Assembly (NCBI GenBank): GCA_958296045.1
Contig: CATQHT010000003.1
Span: 941,246-1,005,245, forward strand
From: Rhodothermales bacterium
GTDB lineage: Bacteria; Bacteroidota; Rhodothermia; Rhodothermales; Bin80
Length of the DNA stretch: 64,000 nt
Direction of reading: 5' to 3'
In this document: piece by piece, positions 1 through 9,291 of the stretch
Numbering within the stretch: position 1 is the first letter of the stretch
How the letters are laid out: the number at the start of each line of letters is the position of its first letter
Program-made: the position numbers and the translations under genes
The notes under the pieces: generated by a model
Database searches by the model: none
Told to the model about the DNA's origin: nothing
What the model saw: only the letters and a program-made list of their open reading frames with translations

Positions 1-351
1 CCCTACCATCTGAATCAAGGCACGTGGCAGGAAGAGCGAGACAGGTTCGGCGATGCAGTCGTCGACACACTCGCGTCCTACATGCCAGATCTGAAGGACA
101 GGATTCTCTTCCGCCAGGTGCTCACGCCCTGGGACATGGAGCAGCAGTTCGGGCTCACTGAGGGCAACATCTTTCATGGAGAGCTGAGTCTAGAACAGCT
201 CTTTTTCCAGCGCCCAGTGCCGGGCATGGCGCACTATCGGACGCCCATCGCTAGCCTCTTCTTGTGCGGCTCCGGTACCCATCCCGGTGGCGGCATCATG
301 GGTGCCAGCGGCGAACTGGCGGCAAAGACGATCTTGGGTCACCCTACATGA
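1..351 (+). CDS. Phytoene dehydrogenase-like FAD oxidoreductase, C-terminal part (5' end outside window)
   Basis: The frame is open from base 1 to a TGA at 349-351, giving 116 residues without a start, so only the C-terminal end is present. It ends with a segment around CGSGTHPGGGIMGASGELAA, the FAD-contacting C-terminal motif of phytoene-desaturase/PYROXD2-type flavin oxidoreductases. Those enzymes dehydrogenate or isomerise carotenoid or other polyene or lipid substrates; the substrate here cannot be told. The stop overlaps the start of the next gene in an ATGA, so the two are probably translationally coupled and the products may act together. The family is fairly sure, the function is not. 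Confidence 0.82.
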   Translation, partial: PYHLNQGTWQEERDRFGDAVVDTLASYMPDLKDRILFRQVLTPWDMEQQFGLTEGNIFHGELSLEQLFFQRPVPGMAHYRTPIASLFLCGSGTHPGGGIMGASGELAAKTILGHPT

Positions 352-1856
352 GCTCTCCCTGGGACACCATAGTGATTGGCGGTGGCCTAAGCGGCTTGAG
401 CGCCGCTGTAACGCTTGCACGCGCCGATCAGCGTACGTTGCTCCTTGAGCAAAGAGCTGCAACTGGTGGGCTGGCCGCCCCGGGGCGTTTCGACACGGGT
501 GCGGTGGCGCCACCCGTACGGCAGGATAATGGCATGCTGCCCTTAGGGCTGCTACGTCACCTTCGCCTTGCGAAACACGGGCTGACGGCAAAACACGCCG
601 TACCCGCTTTGCATGTATTGCTCCAAGAAGGGGGCTGCATCACTGTCCGCTCCAATGCCTCTCAGACGGAGGCATCCATCGCACGACACCACGCCGCCGA
701 CGCCAAAAACTACCGCCGCTACGCTGGTCTGGCACAGAAGGTGGCACCCGCGCTTGCCCGGCTGCTGCAGCATCCTGGGCCTGCGAACGGCATTCGGGCT
801 CTACCCTTGATCCTCAAGGGTCTGCGCTGGTGGAAGATGCCCGCGATGCATGAATTGCTGCGGCTGGCCCCGATGAGCGCCCAGGACTTCTTAGACCAGT
901 GGTTTGTGACGGACTCCTTGAAGGCGGCTCTGGCCATTCCGGCCTTCCAGGCCGCGTGGGGCGGCCCCTTTTACCCGTTCGGAGCGCTGCACATCCTGAT
1001 CCAAGAAGCTCTGTCATCACATTTTGTCACCGGTGGTATGGCCGCTGTGGCTACATCCCTAGAGCGCGCAGCAGTGCATCACGGCGTGACGATACAGACT
1101 GGGAACCGTGCAGAAAGAATCCTTCTTGCTTCCGACGGCACCGTGCGCGGCGTACAACTGGCCGATGGCGCAACCATTGCCGCACCATCAGTGATCGCCG
1201 CGTGCAGCCCCAGAGTGGTTTATCAGCAGCTGATCGAACACCGCCATCTGGACCAGGGCTTTCTGTGGCAAGCCAGGCACCTCAAGAGCCGAGGCACCAC
1301 GGCGCACCTTGCGCTGCTATTGAATTCGGTGCCAGAGGCGCTGGCGCCGCGAGCGCGCTGCGCGCCGGGCATTGAAGCTTTGGAGCAATCTTTTGACAAA
1401 ATGAAGCAAGGCGAAATCCCTGAAGCGTTTGCCTTGGAAATCGAGGTGCACGCCGATCCTCCGGCGCTTTCGGTGCTTGCGCACTTTGTCCCGCACACGG
1501 TCCAGGGCGGGTGGACCTCAGAAGCCAGAAGGGAGCTGGCACACCGTATCCTGGCGCCCCTTAAGCCCCATTTGCCCGGTCCGGTGCTTTCGTCCCGGCT
1601 CCTTACCCCTGAGGACCTCGAACTGGACTATCAGCTGCCCGGTGGCCACCTGTACCACGTGGAGCGCTCACCAGACCAGATGCTCGCACAACCTTTGCAC
1701 GGCTGGAAACCCCCAGCAAAAGGGTTATACCTCGCGAGCAGCGGCACAACGCACGGAGGCGGCAGTGTCTGCACCTCTGGCTTGGTGGCCGCGCGTGCGC
1801 TGCTGCGGGCAAAGAAACAGAGCCGCCTGGAAATGCGTAGGACGCGACGATTCTGA
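348..1856 (+). CDS. Phytoene dehydrogenase-like FAD-dependent oxidoreductase
   Basis: This is a 502-residue protein. The ATG at 348 overlaps the upstream stop (ATGA). I prefer it to an in-frame start at 264 because the nucleotide-binding motif IGGGLSGLSAA then lies at residues about 10-20, as is normal for the family. The C-terminus has a second FAD motif, SSGTTHGGGSVCTSGLVAAR, like the one in the upstream gene, so the two are tandem paralogues. The length suits the phytoene desaturase/amine oxidase group. No signal peptide or membrane segment is evident. A carotenoid or related isoprenoid role is an inference from family; no crtB-like neighbour is visible. Confidence 0.85.
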   Translation: MSSPWDTIVIGGGLSGLSAAVTLARADQRTLLLEQRAATGGLAAPGRFDTGAVAPPVRQDNGMLPLGLLRHLRLAKHGLTAKHAVPALHVLLQEGGCITVRSNASQTEASIARHHAADAKNYRRYAGLAQKVAPALARLLQHPGPANGIRALPLILKGLRWWKMPAMHELLRLAPMSAQDFLDQWFVTDSLKAALAIPAFQAAWGGPFYPFGALHILIQEALSSHFVTGGMAAVATSLERAAVHHGVTIQTGNRAERILLASDGTVRGVQLADGATIAAPSVIAACSPRVVYQQLIEHRHLDQGFLWQARHLKSRGTTAHLALLLNSVPEALAPRARCAPGIEALEQSFDKMKQGEIPEAFALEIEVHADPPALSVLAHFVPHTVQGGWTSEARRELAHRILAPLKPHLPGPVLSSRLLTPEDLELDYQLPGGHLYHVERSPDQMLAQPLHGWKPPAKGLYLASSGTTHGGGSVCTSGLVAARALLRAKKQSRLEMRRTRRF

Positions 1857-1869
1857 CTCTGACCCTGCC

Positions 1870-3021
1870 GTGCGCCTATTTGTCTATTTGATCGTTGCGC
1901 TCTGCGTCGCATGCAGCAACAGTGCCCGTTCTCAGGAGCAGCCTGAAGCACATGTGACCCCGTCAGTGGAAACGGCCAGCGCCAGTGTTTCCGACTCTGT
2001 AACGACGGGCCGCCAGAATGCTATCACGCGCGCAGTGCGGGCATCTGCGCCAGCCATCGTCAGCGTCAACGTGATTGAGGTACAGCGCGTCGTGGTTCGC
2101 GACCCTTGGGCTGGCTTTTTGAGCGATCCGATCTTCAGGCCATTCCTCGTGGATCAGGAACGCATCCGTCAGGTGCAGAATCTAGGCAGCGGGTTTGTCA
2201 TATCTCCCGACGGGTTTATTGTGACCAACGCCCATGTAGCTGGAAACGCGAGTCGGATCACCGTTTCGCTTTACGACGGACGCACGCTGGAGGCCAGACT
2301 TATTGGCTCCGACGAGATTTCGGACCTAGCCTTGGTAAAGGTGGATTCCGAGGAGTCTCTACCCTTCCTATCTTTTTCGGCAGGCCATGCGCCCATCGTA
2401 GGCGAATGGGCCATCGCGCTGGGCAATCCGTTCGGGCTATTTGAGGCTACGGAGCCATCGGTGACCGTAGGAGTCGTCAGCGCGGTGAACCGTGACCTTG
2501 GTCGCGAAGGCAATCACTTCTATTACAACATGATCCAGACGGACGCGTCCATCAACCGAGGTAACTCGGGGGGACCGCTCCTTAACGCACTGGGTGAGGT
2601 TATTGGCGTCAATACGGCTATATACAGTGAAGGTGGTGGCTCCGTAGGGTTGGGGTTTGCGGTGCCGACCGCAAAGGCTAGGCGTATCGTCGGCATGCTG
2701 CAGTCCGATGGGGAGGTGGATCGCCAGTATTACTCTGGAATCGGCTTCGCCCGGATTACTCAGCAAATTGCATCTGACAGGCAACTGGAGCATACCGGTG
2801 GCGTGCTTATTGCTGGTATAGAGCCGGGGTCGCCCGCTGAGGAAGCCGGATTCAGGGTCGAAGACATTGTCATCGAGGTGGAAGGAGAACATGTATCCGA
2901 CTTTGAAGACTACCGGGCCCGGATCTTCGATTTTCTTCCCGGTGACGTCTTGCGCTACCAGGTGTTGCGCGATGGGAACCGTGTTGACCTAACGATGCGT
3001 ATGGGCCGTCAGCAGCGGTAA
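1870..3021 (+). CDS. HtrA/DegP-type periplasmic serine protease with one PDZ domain
   Basis: The protein has 383 residues. The frame stays open far upstream inside the previous gene, so the start was chosen at GTG 1870, 13 bases after that stop. This gives a hydrophobic N-terminus (VRLFVYLIVALCVAC) that acts as a signal peptide; it may be a lipoprotein signal, though the lipobox is weak. The S1C catalytic triad is complete: His122 in TNAHV, Asp152 in ISDLALVK and Ser233 in NRGNSGGP. A single PDZ domain covers about residues 290-375 (GVLIAGIEPGSPAEEAGF). HtrA proteases degrade or refold damaged envelope proteins. One PDZ domain makes it DegS/HtrA-like rather than the two-PDZ DegP form. Confidence 0.92.
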   Translation: MRLFVYLIVALCVACSNSARSQEQPEAHVTPSVETASASVSDSVTTGRQNAITRAVRASAPAIVSVNVIEVQRVVVRDPWAGFLSDPIFRPFLVDQERIRQVQNLGSGFVISPDGFIVTNAHVAGNASRITVSLYDGRTLEARLIGSDEISDLALVKVDSEESLPFLSFSAGHAPIVGEWAIALGNPFGLFEATEPSVTVGVVSAVNRDLGREGNHFYYNMIQTDASINRGNSGGPLLNALGEVIGVNTAIYSEGGGSVGLGFAVPTAKARRIVGMLQSDGEVDRQYYSGIGFARITQQIASDRQLEHTGGVLIAGIEPGSPAEEAGFRVEDIVIEVEGEHVSDFEDYRARIFDFLPGDVLRYQVLRDGNRVDLTMRMGRQQR

Positions 3022-3026
3022 CTGGA

Positions 3027-4100
3027 GTGCTGCCACTGGCCTGCCGGTCGGGTCTGATCCCGGTGCCATGGATGCTTGTCCTGATGGCGCTATCCGCTGG
3101 GTGCTTGCCCTCGTCCTGCCAGCGCACGGCTTCGCGTGCGGTTTCCAGCGCCGACTCGTTGTCACGCCAAATTGCCGCAGCCACTGCGCACGACACACTG
3201 CAGCTGGACGGTATCCTCCATGGAGACGAAACCCGCCAACTGCGGTGGCCACGCACCGTGCTATTCGGTGTCAGCGGTCAGGTCCTGGTAAGTGATGCGC
3301 AACGCAATAGCCTATTCACCTTCGGCGCGGACCAGACGCTGGATGCAGAGGTGACGTGGCCAGGCGCCTCCGTACCTTACCTAGTAGGCTTAATGGGGGA
3401 TACCGCCATCGTATTCAGTCCCGGAACACGCCAGATAGATCACGTTGTACGCGGCGCTGCAGTACGTACCGTTTCCACTCCCGATACCCTGCCACCGTCA
3501 GCACTGCAGTATGTGGCTGCCACCAGGAGCCTTACGTACCTTAAAGCAGCTGGAAAGGATATGAATCCGTTTGTGGCTATCCTGGATGCGGCAACCGGAA
3601 CCATACGCAACCACCGTCTGCTGACCGGATCGGTGTGGCGGCATGCGGGACCGCTACGCGTCTGGGGGGATTCCCTGCTTAGTCTGTCCGGTTTTTTTCC
3701 GGTGGTGGACGTCATGACGCCCTCGCTGGACGGACCTCAAGACTCGCTGGTACTAGTCGGCTTTGATTCTCCGATGCTTGCGCGCACCTACGCCTTTGCA
3801 CACGGCGAGGGGCGCGGAGCTCCGCTTTTGATGAGCTCCGCTGCAGCGGCAGGCCCTTTTCTGTTTGTACTCAACATACGGCCGGGCTGGCTGCAGGTGG
3901 ATGTCTACCTAGCAGATGGCCACCTCACCCGAATCCTCCTGCAGCCGCAGCCCGGGTACAACCGCGACTTTTATCCGATCGACCTTGCGGCGCGGCAAAG
4001 CGGCGACTCTCTGTACCACTTGGCTGTCGCGGTTGTCCAGCCGGAACCGCAGGTCCAGCTATATTCCTGGCACGCGACCTTGCCTGGCGCCCCACAATAG
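3027..4100 (+). CDS. Secreted or lipoprotein of unknown function, possibly a beta-propeller
   Basis: I do not recognise this 357-residue protein. It begins with GTG 3027, six bases after the protease stop, and has a hydrophobic N-terminus ending in MALSAGC, which resembles a lipobox. An internal ATG at 3072 would give a shorter signal peptide and is a credible alternative start. The rest is rich in short beta-like stretches with spaced Asp/Gly turns and phrases such as VLFGVSGQVLVSDAQRNSL, which recall NHL or six-bladed beta-propeller repeats; this is only an impression. The close spacing suggests co-transcription with the HtrA gene and an envelope location. Confidence 0.6.
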   Translation: MLPLACRSGLIPVPWMLVLMALSAGCLPSSCQRTASRAVSSADSLSRQIAAATAHDTLQLDGILHGDETRQLRWPRTVLFGVSGQVLVSDAQRNSLFTFGADQTLDAEVTWPGASVPYLVGLMGDTAIVFSPGTRQIDHVVRGAAVRTVSTPDTLPPSALQYVAATRSLTYLKAAGKDMNPFVAILDAATGTIRNHRLLTGSVWRHAGPLRVWGDSLLSLSGFFPVVDVMTPSLDGPQDSLVLVGFDSPMLARTYAFAHGEGRGAPLLMSSAAAAGPFLFVLNIRPGWLQVDVYLADGHLTRILLQPQPGYNRDFYPIDLAARQSGDSLYHLAVAVVQPEPQVQLYSWHATLPGAPQ

Positions 4101-4117
4101 AATCGACAACGTCTGCC

Positions 4118-5617
4118 TTGAATCCTCCCGCCAACACCACGCTTGGGGCACTGAAAGCTTCGGGCTATGTCCGTCGCAGCGTTAAAGACGAGATGCGCCA
4201 GAACCTTCTGACGTACCTGCGCAACCGCACACGCATCTTCGAGGGCATCATCGGCTATGACTACACCGTTATTCCGCACATTCAGCAGGCCATACTGGGA
4301 CGGCACGACATGATACTTCTGGGTCTGAGGGGCCAGGCCAAGAGCCGGCTGATCCGGCTGTTGCCCAAACTGCTCGATGAATACGTGCCGGTTATCGAGG
4401 GCAGTGAAGTCAACGATGACCCGCTGGCGCCGATTTCCAAGTACGGCCGCGACTTGGTGGCCACCCACGATGCCGACACGCCGATTGCGTGGCTGCACCG
4501 GTCAGAACGGTATGGCGAAAAGCTGGCCACGCCCGATACCACCATCGCCGACCTCATCGGAGACATAGATCCGATAAAGGCAGCGCACCGCAAGCTTACC
4601 TACGCCGATGAGGAAGTGATCCACTTCGGCATCATACCCCGCACGAACCGGGGCATCTTTGCAATCAATGAGCTGCCCGATCTGCAAGCGCGCATCCAGG
4701 TAGGGCTGCTCAACATCCTAGAAGAGCAGGATATTCAGATACGCGGATTCAACATCCGGTTTCCGCTGGACCTTTTGATGGTCTTCTCCGCCAACCCGGA
4801 AGACTATACCAGCCGGGGCAACATCATCACGCCGCTCAAAGACCGGATCGACAGTCAAATTATGACGCATTACCCACAAACCGCCAGGATAGGCAGACAA
4901 ATCACTGCGCAGGAGGCGTGGCAGGTACGGGGCAAAGAGGCGCCGAAGGTCAAGGTGCCTTCGTATTTGCTTGAAGTCATCGAGCAGATAGCCATTGAGG
5001 CGCGCGAAAGCGAATTTGTGGACCGCAACTCTGGCGTGTCCGCCAGGCTGACACGCTGCGCCTTAGAAGAGCTGATCTCCGCGGCGGAGCTTCGTGCCAT
5101 CCTCAAGAAGCAAGCTACCGCGACCGCCCGCATCCATGACTTTGATAACATTGCGCCAGCCATCACTGGCAAGATTGAGCTGATCTACGAGGGCGAACAG
5201 GAAGGCGTCCAGAATGTGACGCAGATGCTTATCGGCCGCGCCATCCGGAGGACCTTTCCAAACTTTTTTCCAAACCCCTCGAAGCGAGAGTATCGCGGAT
5301 GGTACTCCGAGATTCTGGACTGGTTTGCCGCGGGCAACAGCGCAACCGTGATGCCGGAAGCATCATTGCGCTCCTACTGGGGCTACCTCAGCAAGGTTAA
5401 AGGGCTTACGGAATTCGTCGTCCAGCGTCGCCGGGCCAGCACGCGCGCAATGATGGCTTCAGAGATGGGATTTGTGCTAGAAGGCCTGCACCAGTTCTCA
5501 CTGCTTGGCAAGGAGAAAGGCCATGGCGGCTCTACCCTGTACTCAGACCTGGTGGGCAGCGTGATGTCGTCCATCGACATTGACCCGCCTGACGATGACG
5601 ACGACTTCGACATCTGA
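4118..5617 (+). CDS. ChlI/MoxR-like AAA+ ATPase
   Basis: This 499-residue AAA+ ATPase is of the magnesium-chelatase subunit I type. The Walker A motif GLRGQAKS lies at residues 69-76. A Walker B-like IFAINEL and a sensor-1 stretch FSANPEDYTSRG follow, and the clause on opening to a hexameric ring is family knowledge. The start is TTG 4118. I kept it rather than the ATG at codon 26 because the intervening LGALKASGY..RSVKDE segment looks like the conserved N-terminus of this subfamily. Relatives act as chaperone-like motors with a von Willebrand A partner. No VWA gene is adjacent here; the DUF58 protein at 41.8 kb is the nearest candidate and is far away. Confidence 0.85.
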   Translation: MNPPANTTLGALKASGYVRRSVKDEMRQNLLTYLRNRTRIFEGIIGYDYTVIPHIQQAILGRHDMILLGLRGQAKSRLIRLLPKLLDEYVPVIEGSEVNDDPLAPISKYGRDLVATHDADTPIAWLHRSERYGEKLATPDTTIADLIGDIDPIKAAHRKLTYADEEVIHFGIIPRTNRGIFAINELPDLQARIQVGLLNILEEQDIQIRGFNIRFPLDLLMVFSANPEDYTSRGNIITPLKDRIDSQIMTHYPQTARIGRQITAQEAWQVRGKEAPKVKVPSYLLEVIEQIAIEARESEFVDRNSGVSARLTRCALEELISAAELRAILKKQATATARIHDFDNIAPAITGKIELIYEGEQEGVQNVTQMLIGRAIRRTFPNFFPNPSKREYRGWYSEILDWFAAGNSATVMPEASLRSYWGYLSKVKGLTEFVVQRRRASTRAMMASEMGFVLEGLHQFSLLGKEKGHGGSTLYSDLVGSVMSSIDIDPPDDDDDFDI

Positions 5618-5641
5618 TGCTGTCGGGCACACACTTGGCAG

Positions 5642-5875
5642 CTACCGCGGCACGATGCGACCATCGGGCAGGAGTCGCTCGTTAGGGCCCGGCGGACGTG
5701 TCGGAAAGTTACTCAGGTTGGTGCCATCCCAGCCGCGCGGGACATAGTGCGAATGGTTACCATGCGAGATCTCCACCCACTCCCGATCTCCATACGGGTT
5801 GAGGACCGTGGACATCACCAGGATGAGAATCAGCGCCAGAACTAGGTACACACCCCAACGAAGCCACTTGCGCAT
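5642..5875 (-). CDS. Small single-pass membrane protein of unknown function
   Basis: This 77-residue protein starts at the ATG at 5875. Residues 6-26 (RWGVYLVLALILILVMSTVL) form one clear membrane helix behind a basic N-terminus. The C-terminal 50 residues are polar and Pro/Gly-rich (RPPGPNERLLPDGRIVP). The gene lies alone on the minus strand between two plus-strand operons. The clean membrane helix with a basic start supports a real gene. No function can be assigned. Confidence 0.65.
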   Translation of the reverse strand: MRKWLRWGVYLVLALILILVMSTVLNPYGDREWVEISHGNHSHYVPRGWDGTNLSNFPTRPPGPNERLLPDGRIVPR

Positions 5876-6018
5876 AGATCGGACGCTTTAGGACACACCT
5901 TTGGAATCCATTGCTGTCCTTAAGGGTTCCACCGCATGGCAAGTTACGGTCGGCTCCAAGGCTGCCGCGAATGCGGAATGCTTCTTGCTTATGATCCACT
6001 TGGAAACCGGATTCTGAT

Positions 6019-8292
6019 ATGATGCGACGGCTATCTTTGCTCTTGATCATCGTGGTGCTGGGTCTTGCCGAAGCGCGCGGACAAAATGCGGTGCTGCGCG
6101 GCTTTGTCACCGATCGGGCAGATGGCCAGCCCATCCAGGGGGTCAACGTGGTCCTCACCGACGAAGGCGACGCCTTTCTGGGTTCTGCAAGCAGTCGGGA
6201 CGGTGTCTTTGCCATCTCGGGCATACCACCTGGACGATATTTCCTAGCGGCATCCTTTATAGGCTACTCCACGCACCGGGACACGCTCGTCTTGGAGGCC
6301 GGCGAGATCCGCCCATACAACTTTGCGCTGGACATCACCTCTGGCGTGCTGGGTGATGTGCTGGTGGAAGCGGAGAATGAAGGTGCCGGAGCCGCCGGCG
6401 TTGCTGCTGGTATCCAGTCAATTCGTCCCAGGGACATTCAGCTGATTCCGTCACCTGACCTTTCTGGTGACCTGGCCAGCTACCTGGCCACCCTGCCCGG
6501 CGTGGTATCCAGCGGCGACCAGGGAGGCCAGCTCTTTATTCGTGGAGGCGAGCCTACCCAGAACCAAGTGCTTTTGGACGGCATCCTAATCTACCAGCCG
6601 TTTCATCTGATCGGATTCTATTCCGCCATCCCGTCCGCCATCCTGAACGTTTCCGATGTCTATGCGGGCGGATTCGGCGCCAAGTACGGAGGACGCATGT
6701 CGTCGGTCATTGACATCTCCACCCGTAACGGCAACAAGCAGCGTTTTTCGGGGGAATTCTCAGCAGCTCCTTTCATCAGTGCAGGGCTTCTGGAAGGCCC
6801 GCTCATCAAGGGCAAGGTATCGTTTCTGATGTCTGGACGCTTTGACGTCATCGAGGAGGGTGCTGCGAGGATCATCGATGCGCAGCTGCCTTACGCCTTC
6901 AATGACCAGTTCATCAAGGTGCATGCCATCGCGTCGGAAAACACGCGGATCTCGGTCACGGGGCTGCGCTCATATGACCGGGGCATCCTGGGTGCACAGA
7001 CTGCGGCCGACGCGGACAGCATCAAGAATCAGGTGACCTGGAAAAACGATGCCATCGGCGCACGTTATGTGATGCTGCCAACAAACATCCCGGTGGAGGC
7101 GGAAATCCTCGTATCGTTATCGACTATTGAGAACTCTTTCGGCCCCGAAGCCACGCCCTCCCGTCACTCGCGGGCACGGGAAATCAATGCTTCGGCCAAC
7201 GTGACCCATTTCAATCCCGGATTCGACATTGAGTGGGGCATGTACTTCAAGTTCAATCAGCTTGACAGCGAGTTGTCCGGCCTCTTCCAGGACTTGAATG
7301 ATGACACGGAATTCATCAGCAACGCTGGCGGATATGTACAGACCGAGATGCCGGTGATTGAACGGGACGATATGGACCTTACGGTTGAGCCGGGTCTCAG
7401 GCTGTCTTCTTTCCCCAGCAAGGGACGCAACTTTTTGGAGCCTCGTGCGCGTTTGATATTCAACTACGGCATGCACCAGCTCAGTGCTGCGGCTGGCATA
7501 TACCATCAGGAGTTTGTAGGACTGTCGGACCGCCGCGATGCTGGGGATGTGTTCACCGCGTGGACCTCGTCGCCAACCGGACGCGTGCCACAGGCCATCC
7601 ATTTCCTGGGCGGCTATCAGATCAACCCATGGCCATGGCTTACGGTTGCGCTGGAGGGTTTTTACAAAGATCTCGAACAGCTGTCGGTTGCCGAGTGGAC
7701 CTCATTCCCGCGCTTCACCATACGAATTCAGCCCGCCACCGGCACCGTTCGGGGCGCCGATGCCCGAATTGAGGTCAATGCTGGACCGTTTTACGGCTTC
7801 CTGAACTACGGCTATTCCAAGGTGGAGTATGTGGCACAGCAGACCGAGATCGAGTACTGGTTCGGGCCCGGTGGTTATTCGTATTCCCCACCGCATGACC
7901 GACGCCATCAAGCCAACGCGGTAGGCAGTCTCAACTTTGGCGGCTTCACGCTCAACGTGCGCTGGCAGTACGGCTCTGGACTTCCATTCAGCGAGGCCCT
8001 AGGGTTTGACGAGTTCGTGCTGATGGATGGTCCCAAGGACCAGTTCGAGGAGCCGGGCGAAACGCGTGTGCTGTACGCTTATCCCTATGGAGGGCGCCTC
8101 CCAGACTATCACAGGCTGGACATTTCCGCGGAATACAAGGTTGAATTCGGCGCCGAAACGGCGCTTACGGTGCTGGCCAGCGCCACCAATTCCTATGACC
8201 GGACCAACCTGTTCTATATTGACCTGTTCACGCTTGAACGTCTGGATCAGTTGCCGTTCATTCCGGCCCTTGGACTGAAGCTGGAATTTTAG
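6019..8292 (+). CDS. TonB-dependent receptor with carboxypeptidase-regulatory-like domain
   Basis: This is a 757-residue outer-membrane receptor. A signal peptide (MMRRLSLLLIIVVLGLAEARG) is followed by a CarboxypepD_reg-like beta-sandwich at about residues 25-105 (G.V.D...G.PI.GVNV...G). The plug domain is at about 140-235, with LFIRGGEPTQNQVLLDG and YGGRMSSVIDI, and a beta-barrel runs to an aromatic C-terminus (LGLKLEF). This order is typical of Bacteroidota receptors that import large substrates by TonB energy. The tandem ATGATG start at 6019/6022 is uncontested. The gene is followed two bases later by a lipoprotein gene, which suggests a two-part uptake system. The substrate is not evident. 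Confidence 0.93.
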   Translation: MMRRLSLLLIIVVLGLAEARGQNAVLRGFVTDRADGQPIQGVNVVLTDEGDAFLGSASSRDGVFAISGIPPGRYFLAASFIGYSTHRDTLVLEAGEIRPYNFALDITSGVLGDVLVEAENEGAGAAGVAAGIQSIRPRDIQLIPSPDLSGDLASYLATLPGVVSSGDQGGQLFIRGGEPTQNQVLLDGILIYQPFHLIGFYSAIPSAILNVSDVYAGGFGAKYGGRMSSVIDISTRNGNKQRFSGEFSAAPFISAGLLEGPLIKGKVSFLMSGRFDVIEEGAARIIDAQLPYAFNDQFIKVHAIASENTRISVTGLRSYDRGILGAQTAADADSIKNQVTWKNDAIGARYVMLPTNIPVEAEILVSLSTIENSFGPEATPSRHSRAREINASANVTHFNPGFDIEWGMYFKFNQLDSELSGLFQDLNDDTEFISNAGGYVQTEMPVIERDDMDLTVEPGLRLSSFPSKGRNFLEPRARLIFNYGMHQLSAAAGIYHQEFVGLSDRRDAGDVFTAWTSSPTGRVPQAIHFLGGYQINPWPWLTVALEGFYKDLEQLSVAEWTSFPRFTIRIQPATGTVRGADARIEVNAGPFYGFLNYGYSKVEYVAQQTEIEYWFGPGGYSYSPPHDRRHQANAVGSLNFGGFTLNVRWQYGSGLPFSEALGFDEFVLMDGPKDQFEEPGETRVLYAYPYGGRLPDYHRLDISAEYKVEFGAETALTVLASATNSYDRTNLFYIDLFTLERLDQLPFIPALGLKLEF

Positions 8293-8294
8293 CC

Positions 8295-9272
8295 ATGACC
8301 ATTAACCACAGTGCTGTGCAACCCTACCCGATTATTTTCGCGTTCTTAGCGACCCTTGTCCTGGTGGGCTGTGACGAGTCTGTAAACCCCATTCTGGAGA
8401 CTGACCGTCAATTCACGCTATTTGGGACCTTGGATATGGCGTCTGATTCGCAGTTCGTGCGTGTCGTTGCGATCCGCCCGACACTGACGGCCCCAGACCA
8501 GAAGCTTAACGCCGTCTTTACCTCCCGTCAGGCGGATACCGAGGAGACGATCCAGTGGACCGATTCCGTCTACACCTTCGAGGATGGTACGGTCGGGCAT
8601 ATCTTTTATGCACCACTTCGTGTGCTGGCGGGCAAGACGTACTTGATAAAAGTCAAGAAGCCAGACAATGACCTTGTCACCTCCGCGTTTACGCTGATTC
8701 CGCATAGGCTTGAGCCGTTTGTGCAAATTGAGAGGGTCCAGCGAGTGATTACGCAGGTGGTCGCAAGGCAGACGATCCTGTGGTGGTCTTTGGAGGAGGA
8801 CCCGTACGAGGTCGTGCAGTGGTACCGCTTCTTTACGTTTGATAACTACTCGTTCAGAGATATTGCATTGACCCATGTGCCGTTCAGTGAGGCTTCTAGT
8901 TCGCATGAGGGCTTTTGGGACACTACCATCAACCTGGTGCGCGACCGTGACTCACTATTAGCGAATTACCCAGAGATGTTTGTGCGTGGCTACTTGGCCG
9001 GCTTGGGCATTACCATAACCGTGCTTGACGACAGGTTCAAGGCTCCTGGAGGAGTATTCACGTCTGCCGCGTTGGGCCAGCCGGGGACGCTTTCCAACGT
9101 TACCAACGGTTTCGGCTATGTTGGTGCGGTAGGGCGCTTCACCGCTGAGTGGCGCCTGCAGGATACCACTGCAATGTTTCTTGGCTACAAGATATTGGAC
9201 AACGAAGCATACCCTGATATCGCGGCCCGTACGTGGGACGCGCCGATCGGCTCGCTTGTAGAGGAGCAGTAG
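8295..9272 (+). CDS. Receptor-associated lipoprotein, DUF4249-like
   Basis: The protein has 325 residues and its ATG lies two bases after the TonB receptor stop. A lipoprotein signal peptide ends at LVLVGC, so the mature protein should be anchored by Cys at about residue 26. The body is beta-rich, with an N-terminal half (FTLFGTLDMASDSQFVRV) resembling DUF4249-type lipoproteins that accompany TonB receptors in Bacteroidota. Its position implies a role as the surface-exposed or periplasmic partner of the receptor. The DUF4249 link is a resemblance, not a proven match. Confidence 0.72.
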   Translation: MTINHSAVQPYPIIFAFLATLVLVGCDESVNPILETDRQFTLFGTLDMASDSQFVRVVAIRPTLTAPDQKLNAVFTSRQADTEETIQWTDSVYTFEDGTVGHIFYAPLRVLAGKTYLIKVKKPDNDLVTSAFTLIPHRLEPFVQIERVQRVITQVVARQTILWWSLEEDPYEVVQWYRFFTFDNYSFRDIALTHVPFSEASSSHEGFWDTTINLVRDRDSLLANYPEMFVRGYLAGLGITITVLDDRFKAPGGVFTSAALGQPGTLSNVTNGFGYVGAVGRFTAEWRLQDTTAMFLGYKILDNEAYPDIAARTWDAPIGSLVEEQ

Positions 9273-9291
9273 GCTACCTTGCCTGCGGCTG

